64,000 nt of DNA from Desulfamplus sp. (GTDB taxonomy: Bacteria > Desulfobacterota > Desulfobacteria > Desulfobacterales > Desulfobacteraceae), in NCBI GenBank assembly GCA_015232555.1, contig JADFZJ010000002.1, positions 62,001 to 126,000 of the forward strand. The letters run 5' to 3'. This document shows positions 55,363 to 62,981 of the stretch, in pieces. The position numbers and the translations under genes are program-made. The stretch's first letter is position 1; the number at the start of each line of letters is the position of its first letter. A model generated the notes under the pieces. It searched no databases and was not told the origin of the DNA. It saw only the letters and a program-made list of their open reading frames with translations.

Positions 55363-56232
55363 TTAAAGTGCTCTCATATACTCAGGTTTGAGTTTTACTT
55401 TACCGTCAAGTGCCTGTGAAATCAGAGCAAGTGTTTTATCCCTATCCTCTGGAAGGTGTGCTCTAATTGGCAGATAGTTTGAGGCGTGGTTTGCATGAAA
55501 AAGTCCATCAGTAAGATGGGTTGTTGCGATCATGGTACCAAGTTCTTTGAGCATATCGTCAGGTGTAATAAGCTCAAACCTGCCATTCTGATAATCTATG
55601 TGCATCGGTGTCCCGGGTATCAGCATAAGGCTTAATGCACCAACATATTCAGGGTCAATTGCCGACAATACCCGTCCTGTCTCTGCTGCATGAATCTGAG
55701 AACGCTCTCGTCCAGCAAGTCCAAGAAGTACAGTTATAGATAGTTGAATCCCTGCACTGCGTATTTTTTTTCCCATCTCAACCATTTTAGCAGAATCAGA
55801 ACCCTTGTTAATCCGCTCTAAAGTCACATCATCACCAGTTTCAAGTCCCATGTAGACAATCTTTAAGCCGAGAGCATTTAACTCTTTTAGTTCATCTGCT
55901 GTTTTCATCTTTATGCTCTTTGCGTTGGCATAAAGCCCGACTCGCTCAATCCAGGGGAGGCGTTGCTTGATTCGCTCAAGTATGGGTATGAGTCTTTTTT
56001 GTGGGATAATAAGAGCATCACCATCACAAATAAAGAGCCTTGTCTGGCGTTTGCAATATTTTGCTGCAAACTCAATATCTTCAAAAATGACATCATCTTT
56101 TTTTATTGTAAAACGCTCTCCTTTATACGCTCCGCAAAAGGTGCATTTATTATGAGAACAGCCTACAGTAACTTGAAGCAGAATACTGTAAGCCTCGCTT
56201 GGGGGTCTTATAATGTTGCCTTCGTAGTGCAT
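55363..56232 (-). CDS. Radical SAM protein of unknown substrate
   Basis: This 289-aa protein is read from ATG 56232, with AAGG five bases upstream. The cluster motif is CSHNKCTFCGAY. ICDGDALIIP, GLYANAKSIKMKT, VYMGLETGDDVTLERINKG and MLIPGTPMH follow. The pattern fits COG1032-type Fe-S oxidoreductases with an Elp3/MiaB-like barrel. There is no B12 or TRAM domain. The substrate cannot be named. It lies between znuB and the solute-binding gene on the same strand. Confidence 0.85.
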   Translation of the reverse strand: MHYEGNIIRPPSEAYSILLQVTVGCSHNKCTFCGAYKGERFTIKKDDVIFEDIEFAAKYCKRQTRLFICDGDALIIPQKRLIPILERIKQRLPWIERVGLYANAKSIKMKTADELKELNALGLKIVYMGLETGDDVTLERINKGSDSAKMVEMGKKIRSAGIQLSITVLLGLAGRERSQIHAAETGRVLSAIDPEYVGALSLMLIPGTPMHIDYQNGRFELITPDDMLKELGTMIATTHLTDGLFHANHASNYLPIRAHLPEDRDKTLALISQALDGKVKLKPEYMRAL

Positions 56233-56325
56233 AATATCCTTCTTAACTTTATCAAACAATCTTATGAAAACCTATTGCTTCTTATATTGCAACTATTAGA
56301 TTCATCTTCTGTTTTTTACAGGGTC

Positions 56326-57135
56326 TTACCTTTTGATAGCTATAATTCGATCCACAATCAGAGAGATAAAAAAAGCAGTGCCCGCAACCATTATAATAGC
56401 TGCTCCTGATGTGACATCAAAAGTGTATGAAATCCACAATCCGCAAATCGTAAAGATAGTTCCCGCAACACTTGACCAGATCATCATACTCCCAAGAGAG
56501 CGGGCATACCGTTCCACAATAAACGGTGGTATAGTTAAAAGAGCAATAATCAAAATTAATCCAACTACCTGAATAACCACAACAACAGTTACTGCAAGCA
56601 TGGCAATCAACATTATATAAATAGCTTTGACAGGAACCCCGCGAATTTTTGCAAACTCCTCATCGTATGACATCGCCAAAAGGTCTTTATAATAAAACGT
56701 GGTTAATCCTGTAATGAGAATTGACATTGCCAGCATTAGCCAGAGATCAAATTCAGGAACTGTAAGGATGCTTCCAAACAGATAGCTCATCAAATCAACA
56801 TTGTAACCCGGAGATATATCCATAAGTATAATCCCGAAAGCCATCCCTACTGCCCATGTAACACCAATAATTGTATCAGCTCTATGTTTTGCCTTCATGG
56901 TGACAACAGCCATGACCATTGAAACAACAAGCGAAAATCCAAGAGTTGAAGGAAGATAAGGCCAGCCAAAATAAAATCCAAGACCAATTCCGCCATAAGC
57001 TGCATGAGCAATGCCGCCTGAAAGAAAAACAATACGATTCACAACTACTAATGTTCCCATGATGCCGCAGATAATACTTGCAAGCAGACCTGCCATCAGG
57101 GCATTTCTCATAAATTCAAATTGTAATATTTCCAT
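56326..57135 (-). CDS. znuB: Zinc/manganese ABC transporter permease (ABC-3 family)
   Basis: This 269-aa protein, read from ATG 57135 (AGGAA upstream), has about eight membrane helices and the ABC-3 features FLSGGIAHAAYGGIGLGFYFG, DTIIGVTWAVGMAFGI and VVVIQVVGLILIIALL. It transports Zn(II) or Mn(II) with the ATPase encoded just upstream. The binding protein ZnuA is not in the window. Confidence 0.87.
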   Translation of the reverse strand: MEILQFEFMRNALMAGLLASIICGIMGTLVVVNRIVFLSGGIAHAAYGGIGLGFYFGWPYLPSTLGFSLVVSMVMAVVTMKAKHRADTIIGVTWAVGMAFGIILMDISPGYNVDLMSYLFGSILTVPEFDLWLMLAMSILITGLTTFYYKDLLAMSYDEEFAKIRGVPVKAIYIMLIAMLAVTVVVVIQVVGLILIIALLTIPPFIVERYARSLGSMMIWSSVAGTIFTICGLWISYTFDVTSGAAIIMVAGTAFFISLIVDRIIAIKR

Positions 57136-57158
57136 TATATTTCCTGATTCAACAAATA

Positions 57159-57971
57159 TCAACTTCTGCCAAACTCATCTGGCGGCATCTGATGTGCGAT
57201 CATCTCCACAGGACAGACCTCTTCAACTGTACAGGCATACATCTTTTCAAGCATATCTGCCACTCTGCCCTCTTGATAACCTGAAGTCACTAAATCTGAG
57301 CCTGTAAACTGAAAATTGCTATGATAATGCAGATGTCTGTTTAGGCAAATTACAGATTTAACAAAACTTGATACAACAAACAAGTTATGGCTAACCACAA
57401 GAATGGTTATCTCTTTATTAAGCTTTTTTAACATCTTAAAAAAGTCTGTCTGACCTTTGGTATCAATGCTTGAGGTTGGTTCATCTAAAAGAAGTATCTG
57501 AGGCTGAGTAACCAATGCCCTTGCAATAAAAACCCTCTGCCGCTGACCTCCTGACAGATTGCTTATCTTGCGTTTTGCATAATCTGCCATGCCCATCTTT
57601 TCAAGAGCTGTCATTGCCTCATCACGGTCTGTTGATGTCTGACGCTTCCACCGTTTTTCAGGTTTGAGCTTGCCCATTAATACAATGTCAAGGGCAGTTA
57701 TGGGAAAATTACGGTTTAGATTTACATCTTGCGGGACATATCCAATGCAAGATGATGCTTTAACCGCTGGTTTACCCATAACGGTAATTTTGCCTGTATC
57801 AGGTTTTAGCAAACCTAAGATCAATTTCAAAAGTGTCGATTTCCCGCCTCCATTTGGTCCTATCATGGCGATAAAATCTCCTTGAACTATATCAAGATTT
57901 ACACCGTTGAGCACTGCTTGACCATTATACGAGAAAGAGAGATTGTCTATTTGTATAACTTTAGAAGTCAT
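57159..57971 (-). CDS. znuC: Zinc/manganese ABC transporter ATPase
   Basis: This 270-aa protein has Walker A GPNGGGKST, Q-loop VPQDVN, signature LSGGQRQR, Walker B LLLDEPTSS and H-loop VVSHN. It pairs with the ABC-3 permease downstream. The C-terminal tail CPVEMIAHQMPPDE is typical of ZnuC-like proteins in this phylum. Confidence 0.9.
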   Translation of the reverse strand: MTSKVIQIDNLSFSYNGQAVLNGVNLDIVQGDFIAMIGPNGGGKSTLLKLILGLLKPDTGKITVMGKPAVKASSCIGYVPQDVNLNRNFPITALDIVLMGKLKPEKRWKRQTSTDRDEAMTALEKMGMADYAKRKISNLSGGQRQRVFIARALVTQPQILLLDEPTSSIDTKGQTDFFKMLKKLNKEITILVVSHNLFVVSSFVKSVICLNRHLHYHSNFQFTGSDLVTSGYQEGRVADMLEKMYACTVEEVCPVEMIAHQMPPDEFGRS

Positions 57972-57986
57972 TTTTAATCAACTTGT

Positions 57987-58036
57987 ATTCCATTTAGTTC
58001 AATCCAACAATAATTGCAGCAAAGCTGCTTATATTT
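57987..58036 (-). repeat. Dispersed intergenic hairpin repeat, copy E
   Basis: In minus orientation this reads ATATAAGCAGC-TTT-GCTGC followed by AATTATTGTTGGATTGAAC. The five-base arms pair perfectly, with a GC pair where copy C has an AU pair. Confidence 0.75.
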
Positions 58037-58165
58037 AAACACTATATCACAAAACTAATAATTTATATGCCATAATTTTTGAATATTTCTCACTCATCTC
58101 ATGGTATCATTAAAGAAGTTCGTTAAAACATTTTGAATCAGTAGTTCAGACAAAAGGAGAAAAAA

Positions 58166-61100
58166 ATGAAAACAACTTACTGTATTTGTAAAACTATGAT
58201 TTTATCTCTGCTGATTTCCTATAGCATCTGTTTTGCCGCTCAAATACCTGAGTATGTTCCTGAAAATCTTAAACCATGGAGCGGCTGGGTGTTGCATGGA
58301 AAAACAATGCGTATTGATTGCATCCCAAATTTTAATGATCCAGATGCTATTCACTGTGCATTGCCAACATCAATTGTGCTTAATCTTAACAACAATGGAG
58401 GAGAGTTTAAACAGGAGTGGCAGATATACCACGAAACCTATATCACCCTTCCTGGTAACAGCTCAAATTGGCCTAAAGATGTGATGGCAGATAATACTCC
58501 TGCTGTGATAATCCAGCAGAACGACACTTATGGCAATATACTTCCCGTAGTAAAACTTTTGCAGGGCAGACACACCATTACTGGAAGATTCGTCTGGCAG
58601 AAACAACCTGAATATATTCAGATTTCTTCTGAATCTGCCCTTATCAAACTTTTTATGGACAACAGGGAGGTGGAGTTTCCCACTATTGATGATACTGGCA
58701 GATTATGGCTTAAAAATAAAACTGTAAATGTTGAGGAACAAGAGGAGAACAGGCTTAAAATTGAAAGTTTCAGGCTGATTGATGACAGTATCCCTTCACA
58801 GATGCTCATATACGCAACTCTTGACGTGGCTGGAGCTGCAAGAGAGGTTAAACTTGGACCTCTATATTCCCCAAAAAAGTTTATTCCTCTCAATTTAGAT
58901 AGCTCATTGCCGTCAAAATTAGAGTCTGATGGAACAATACGGATACAGTTAAAACCTGGCAGACACTCGTTGACCTTGAACTTAAGGCATATTGGTAATA
59001 TCGAATCTCTTGAATTTGAACCTCCTGACGATGGTTACTGGTCAAAGCAGGAGATATGGTCTGTGGTGCGTCATCCTGATCTTAGGATTGTTGAAATATC
59101 AGGAGTTTCTTCTGTTGATCCAAGAATGACCTCTCTTCCTGAAGAGTGGAAATCCTATCCTGCCTATATTATGACAGCCAAAGAGAGTATGAAATTTAAA
59201 GAGATAAAACGAGGAGACCCTGTTCCGCCACCTGATCAGCTAAATCTCAACAGAACCTTGTGGCTCGCATTTGATGGAACAGGTTACACAGTGCAAGATA
59301 GAATCACTGGAAAGAAGAACAGCGGATGGCGTTTAGAGATGGAATCTTTGATGAAACCCGGTAAAGTAACAGTTGACGGAGTTGAGCAGTTAATTACAAA
59401 TATGGATTTATCAAAACATAGCGAATCTAAACCACCAAACACGGCCGGAGTTGAAGCATCTAACAACACTGCTGGAGTTGAACAATCAGATAGAAAGGGT
59501 CTCAACTTCTACAAAAATGCAGGAGTTGAGTTAAGACGCGGTATTATCGATTTAGTTGCAGAGAGTAAAATTGAAGGTTCTGTTTATACTATTCCAGCAA
59601 CAGGCTGGCGTCATTCTTTTCAGAAGGTGACGGGTCAGCTCAATCTTCCACCTGGCTGGAAACTTGTCTCTGCTAAAGGGGTTGACAATATTCAGGGAAC
59701 TTGGATTAAACGCTGGTCCCTTCTTGATATTTTTATTGTCCTGATATTTACCATTGCCACAGCAAAGCTTTTTTCCATGCCGCTTGCATTTGTGGGGTTT
59801 ATAACTATGGTTCTGCTTTACCATGAACCCGATGCACCCCGCTATGTATGGCTTTTTCTTATCTTAGGTTTTGCTTTTAACCGTGCACAAAAAGAGCTAA
59901 ATTCCTATTCAAAAGATACTATTTTACAATCTTCTACCTCAAATAGAGAAACTCAATCTCTAACAGATACGCATCACAGAAAATTTGGAAAAATGGTTAA
60001 TCTTTATCAATTTATTGTTCTTATATCTCTGCTTGTTATTTCAGTGCCTTATGCAGTTAACTCATTGCGGATAGGAATTTATCCACAATTAGAAAATAGA
60101 TGGATTTCTATGAATGATGCTATGCAAAACCAGCCTCAAATGGCTTTTGAAAAGTTTAGCGGCTCATCACCATCACAACTCCCGACCGAAGCTCTACCAG
60201 AAGCTCCAGCAGATGGTTACAACATGCAGACTCAATACAGAGAAGAATCAAAAGGACAATCAATGGATGCAATGCCAAGTCCCAGAAAAGCTAAAAGTCC
60301 TCTTGCCTATCTTAAATCTGAAAAAGAGTCTCTTGAATCTCAAATTAATGATAAGATGTATGGTCAAGAAAATAAACAGCGTTCAAAGATTATGCAATAT
60401 GATCCAAAATCTTTAACTCAGACAGGACCAGGTCTTCCTCTATGGCAGCCGTTTAGAACTATCAATTTTAGCTGGTCAGGACCGGTTGAGCAGGGTCAGA
60501 CTACCTCATTTATTCTGGTTGGTCCGATTTTTAATCTGGTTTTAGCATTTGTAAGAGTTGCCTTGATTATTCTGTTGACACTTGGCATGGTTCGAGCATC
60601 TGGATTGTTTAAAGGAAAACTAAAAACAGACACAGCCAAGATACTGATTTATATATTAATATCAGCATCTATTTTTATTATAGTGAATCCATGCGTAACC
60701 AATTCTGGTGAAATACCATCTAAAGAGATGCTGGCAGAACTTCAAAAAAGGCTTTTGGAAAAAGATAGATGTTTTCCATCGTGTGCTGATATTTCACAGA
60801 TGGAGATATCTATCATTAAACCAGAAGATATTAAAACAGATGAACAACTTGTAATTACCCTTGATGTTGATGCAGCAGTTGACACAGCTATACCTCTGCC
60901 GGGTCATGCTCTCCACTGGCTGCCTGAACAGGTGATAATAAATGGACAATCAAGCGGCTCTCTATTTCGTTATGGTCAAAATATTTGGGCAATGATTCCA
61001 AAAGGAAAAAATGTTGTTGTAGTGCAAGGCAGAATTGGCAATCAGAGCATTTTTCAGCTTCCGCTTGCTCTTAAACCACATTCAGGAAAGATTAATAACT

Positions 61101-62680
61101 TAAACGGCTGGGAAGTTCAGGGAGTTCAGCCTGACAGCACTCTTGATGACCAGCTCCAATTCAAACGGTTAGCAGAAAAAAGGGCAAAAGGGGAAAAGTC
61201 GCAGCAAGAGCAGGAGATTCTTGCAACTGGTCTTCTGCCCCCATTTGCCCTTGTTGAGAGGACTCTTCTTCTTGGGCTTGACTGGAAAGTGGAAACAACC
61301 GTAAGCCGATTAAGCCCAACTGGTTCTGCGATTGTGCTTAACCTTCCTCTACTTGAAGGAGAATCTGTCATTACCGAAGGGGTTAGAGTGAAAAACGGTA
61401 TGGCGGAGGTAACATTAAATGCGTCTCAAAACAATATGGCATTTGAATCTTTTTTAGAGACTGCCGAGATAGTTAAGTTACATCATGCCTTGTCTGCTGA
61501 TAGCAAGCAGAATCTTGAGTGGACAGAAATCTGGAGATTAGATGCAAGCCCTATTTTCCACGTTGATACAGAAGGAATTCCAGTTATACTGCATCAGAGC
61601 AATGAAAGATGGTATCCGACATGGCATCCTCTGCCCGGAGAGGAGGTGATATTGAAAATATCTAAACCCAAAGGGATTGGGGGGCAGACCATGACTATTG
61701 AAAAGAGCACTCTTGAGCTTCACCCTGGTCAAAAAACTACACGCTCCATACTTAATCTTTCCATAAAGAGCAGTCAAGGAGGGCAACACTCCATCACAAT
61801 TCCTGAAAAGGCAGAACTTCAAGAGGTAAAGATCAACAGCGAGGTTCAGCTTATCCGTCAAGAGGGGCAGAAGGTTGTTTTACCGATTACCCCTGGCAGT
61901 CAAAATGTTGAACTTATATGGAAAGATGCGAATGAAATAGTATCTCTTTACCGAACACCAAAAATCAATCTTGGCACATCAAGTGTCAATGCTGCTATTG
62001 ATCTGCATATATCTTCTGACAGATGGACGCTTTTTGTTGGAGGTGAACAGCTTATGGGACCTGCTGTGCTTTTTTGGTCAAAAATTATTGTGGTGCTGCT
62101 TGTCTCAATAGGTCTTGCAATGAGTGGCTTGACCCCCTTAAAATTTTACCAGTGGTTTCTGCTTGGAATCGGCATGTCAATGAGCAGTGCACCTGCCTGT
62201 ATATTTGTTGCTGCGTGGCTCGTTATTTTAGATTTTAGGAGAAAGTATGGAGAAAAAAATATTTATGACAATAAATTGACTCGGTTTAGGTTTAATCTTA
62301 TCCAGATAGGTATTGTAGGGTTGACATTTTTTGCAGTTATGTCCCTTGTGTTTGCAGTATCTCAAGGGCTTCTTGGACATCCATCAATGAACATTACAGG
62401 CAATGGTTCATCAGGAAATTTTTTTCGGTGGTATCAAGATATAAGTGATGCTGATTTACCTGTTGCATGGGTATTTTCGCTTCCAATGTTTGCCTACAGG
62501 CTTGCAATGCTGTTATGGGCTTTGTGGCTCTCATTCTGGCTGATTTCGATTCTAAAATGGGGGTGGAGTAATTTTGCTTCGCCTGTGATATGGTTAAAAT
62601 CAACTAAAGCAGCACCAGCAGTCTCATCTGACGATTCAGCATCAGAAAAAAATGAGGCTGAACAAACTAAAGATATTTAG
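58166..62680 (+). CDS. 1504-aa multi-domain membrane protein of unknown function
   Basis: AAGGAG precedes the ATG. A signal peptide (ISYSICFAA) leads into a periplasmic region rich in beta strands (about 25-515). Membrane helices follow at about 519-580, 613-632, 789-810 and 826-845, then a second large periplasmic beta-rich region (about 850-1295), and four or more helices at about 1301-1465. WVLHGKTMRIDCIP and ALHWLPEQVIINGQSSG look like conserved envelope domains, but I cannot name a family. A threefold NTAGVE/NAGVE repeat lies near 425-455. It is a single-gene unit ended by its own terminator. Confidence 0.75.
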   Translation: MKTTYCICKTMILSLLISYSICFAAQIPEYVPENLKPWSGWVLHGKTMRIDCIPNFNDPDAIHCALPTSIVLNLNNNGGEFKQEWQIYHETYITLPGNSSNWPKDVMADNTPAVIIQQNDTYGNILPVVKLLQGRHTITGRFVWQKQPEYIQISSESALIKLFMDNREVEFPTIDDTGRLWLKNKTVNVEEQEENRLKIESFRLIDDSIPSQMLIYATLDVAGAAREVKLGPLYSPKKFIPLNLDSSLPSKLESDGTIRIQLKPGRHSLTLNLRHIGNIESLEFEPPDDGYWSKQEIWSVVRHPDLRIVEISGVSSVDPRMTSLPEEWKSYPAYIMTAKESMKFKEIKRGDPVPPPDQLNLNRTLWLAFDGTGYTVQDRITGKKNSGWRLEMESLMKPGKVTVDGVEQLITNMDLSKHSESKPPNTAGVEASNNTAGVEQSDRKGLNFYKNAGVELRRGIIDLVAESKIEGSVYTIPATGWRHSFQKVTGQLNLPPGWKLVSAKGVDNIQGTWIKRWSLLDIFIVLIFTIATAKLFSMPLAFVGFITMVLLYHEPDAPRYVWLFLILGFAFNRAQKELNSYSKDTILQSSTSNRETQSLTDTHHRKFGKMVNLYQFIVLISLLVISVPYAVNSLRIGIYPQLENRWISMNDAMQNQPQMAFEKFSGSSPSQLPTEALPEAPADGYNMQTQYREESKGQSMDAMPSPRKAKSPLAYLKSEKESLESQINDKMYGQENKQRSKIMQYDPKSLTQTGPGLPLWQPFRTINFSWSGPVEQGQTTSFILVGPIFNLVLAFVRVALIILLTLGMVRASGLFKGKLKTDTAKILIYILISASIFIIVNPCVTNSGEIPSKEMLAELQKRLLEKDRCFPSCADISQMEISIIKPEDIKTDEQLVITLDVDAAVDTAIPLPGHALHWLPEQVIINGQSSGSLFRYGQNIWAMIPKGKNVVVVQGRIGNQSIFQLPLALKPHSGKINNLNGWEVQGVQPDSTLDDQLQFKRLAEKRAKGEKSQQEQEILATGLLPPFALVERTLLLGLDWKVETTVSRLSPTGSAIVLNLPLLEGESVITEGVRVKNGMAEVTLNASQNNMAFESFLETAEIVKLHHALSADSKQNLEWTEIWRLDASPIFHVDTEGIPVILHQSNERWYPTWHPLPGEEVILKISKPKGIGGQTMTIEKSTLELHPGQKTTRSILNLSIKSSQGGQHSITIPEKAELQEVKINSEVQLIRQEGQKVVLPITPGSQNVELIWKDANEIVSLYRTPKINLGTSSVNAAIDLHISSDRWTLFVGGEQLMGPAVLFWSKIIVVLLVSIGLAMSGLTPLKFYQWFLLGIGMSMSSAPACIFVAAWLVILDFRRKYGEKNIYDNKLTRFRFNLIQIGIVGLTFFAVMSLVFAVSQGLLGHPSMNITGNGSSGNFFRWYQDISDADLPVAWVFSLPMFAYRLAMLLWALWLSFWLISILKWGWSNFASPVIWLKSTKAAPAVSSDDSASEKNEAEQTKDI

Positions 62681-62720
62681 AGCCTGAACATTTAAACAGG
62701 CTCTTAAATGTTTTTTTTTC
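62679..62720 (+). terminator. Intrinsic terminator of the 1504-aa gene
   Basis: AGAGCCTG (62679-62686) and CAGGCTCT (62697-62704) form an 8-base stem, followed a few bases later by a long T-run. The stem begins within the stop codon. Confidence 0.85.
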
Positions 62721-62729
62721 TTTTAACCG

Positions 62730-62758
62730 TTGACAATGATATTGCAACTATGTATAGA
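62730..62758 (+). promoter_or_regulatory. Sigma-70 promoter of the DAHP synthase leader
   Basis: TTGACA (62730-62735) is followed after exactly 17 bases by TATAGA (62753-62758), preceded by an extended TG. Transcription would begin near 62765, about 65 bases before the leader peptide. Confidence 0.75.
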
Positions 62759-62776
62759 AACAACATCTTAATAAAT

Positions 62777-62827
62777 TTAAACTAAGAGAATACGTTACTA
62801 CTTTAAACTAAAGGAACAAGTTACTAC
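62777..62827. repeat. 25-bp direct repeat ahead of the leader peptide
   Basis: Two copies (62777-62801 and 62803-62827) both run TTAAACTAA to GTTACTAC and match at about 21 of 25 positions. The second carries AAGGA, the likely ribosome site of the leader peptide. Confidence 0.7.
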
Positions 62828-62828
62828 A

Positions 62829-62903
62829 ATGAACCAGAATTTTTCAGGCAGCTACTATTACTTTGGAACCTATTACTACAGGTGGCTGCCTGTGCTGTTC
62901 TGA
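62829..62903 (+). CDS. Tyrosine-rich attenuator leader peptide
   Basis: This 24-codon frame holds SYYYFGTYYYRW: six Tyr, one of its two Phe and one Trp. Tyr comes in two runs of three. It ends in TGA just before the arms of a terminator and precedes a DAHP synthase. This is the arrangement of ribosome-mediated attenuation, where scarcity of charged tRNA(Tyr) stalls the ribosome and favours the antiterminator. Confidence 0.85.
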   Translation: MNQNFSGSYYYFGTYYYRWLPVLF

Positions 62904-62959
62904 TTTGTAACTTATATACAATATGAAAAGCCGCAGGTCAAAAGCCTGCGGCTTTTTTA
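62845..62959 (+). promoter_or_regulatory. Aromatic amino acid attenuator (pause, antiterminator and terminator arms)
   Basis: CAGGCAGC (62845-62852) can pair with GCTGCCTG (62885-62892) as a 1:2 hairpin. CCTGTGCT (62889-62896) can pair, with one bulge, with AGCCGCAGG (62929-62937) as an antiterminator. The terminator arms AAAAGCCGCAGG (62926-62937) and CCTGCGGCTTTT (62945-62956) are perfectly complementary and end in a T-run. The structures are mutually exclusive as attenuation requires. Confidence 0.8.
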
Positions 62960-62981
62960 TTTTTAAAAGGAGAACAGAATA

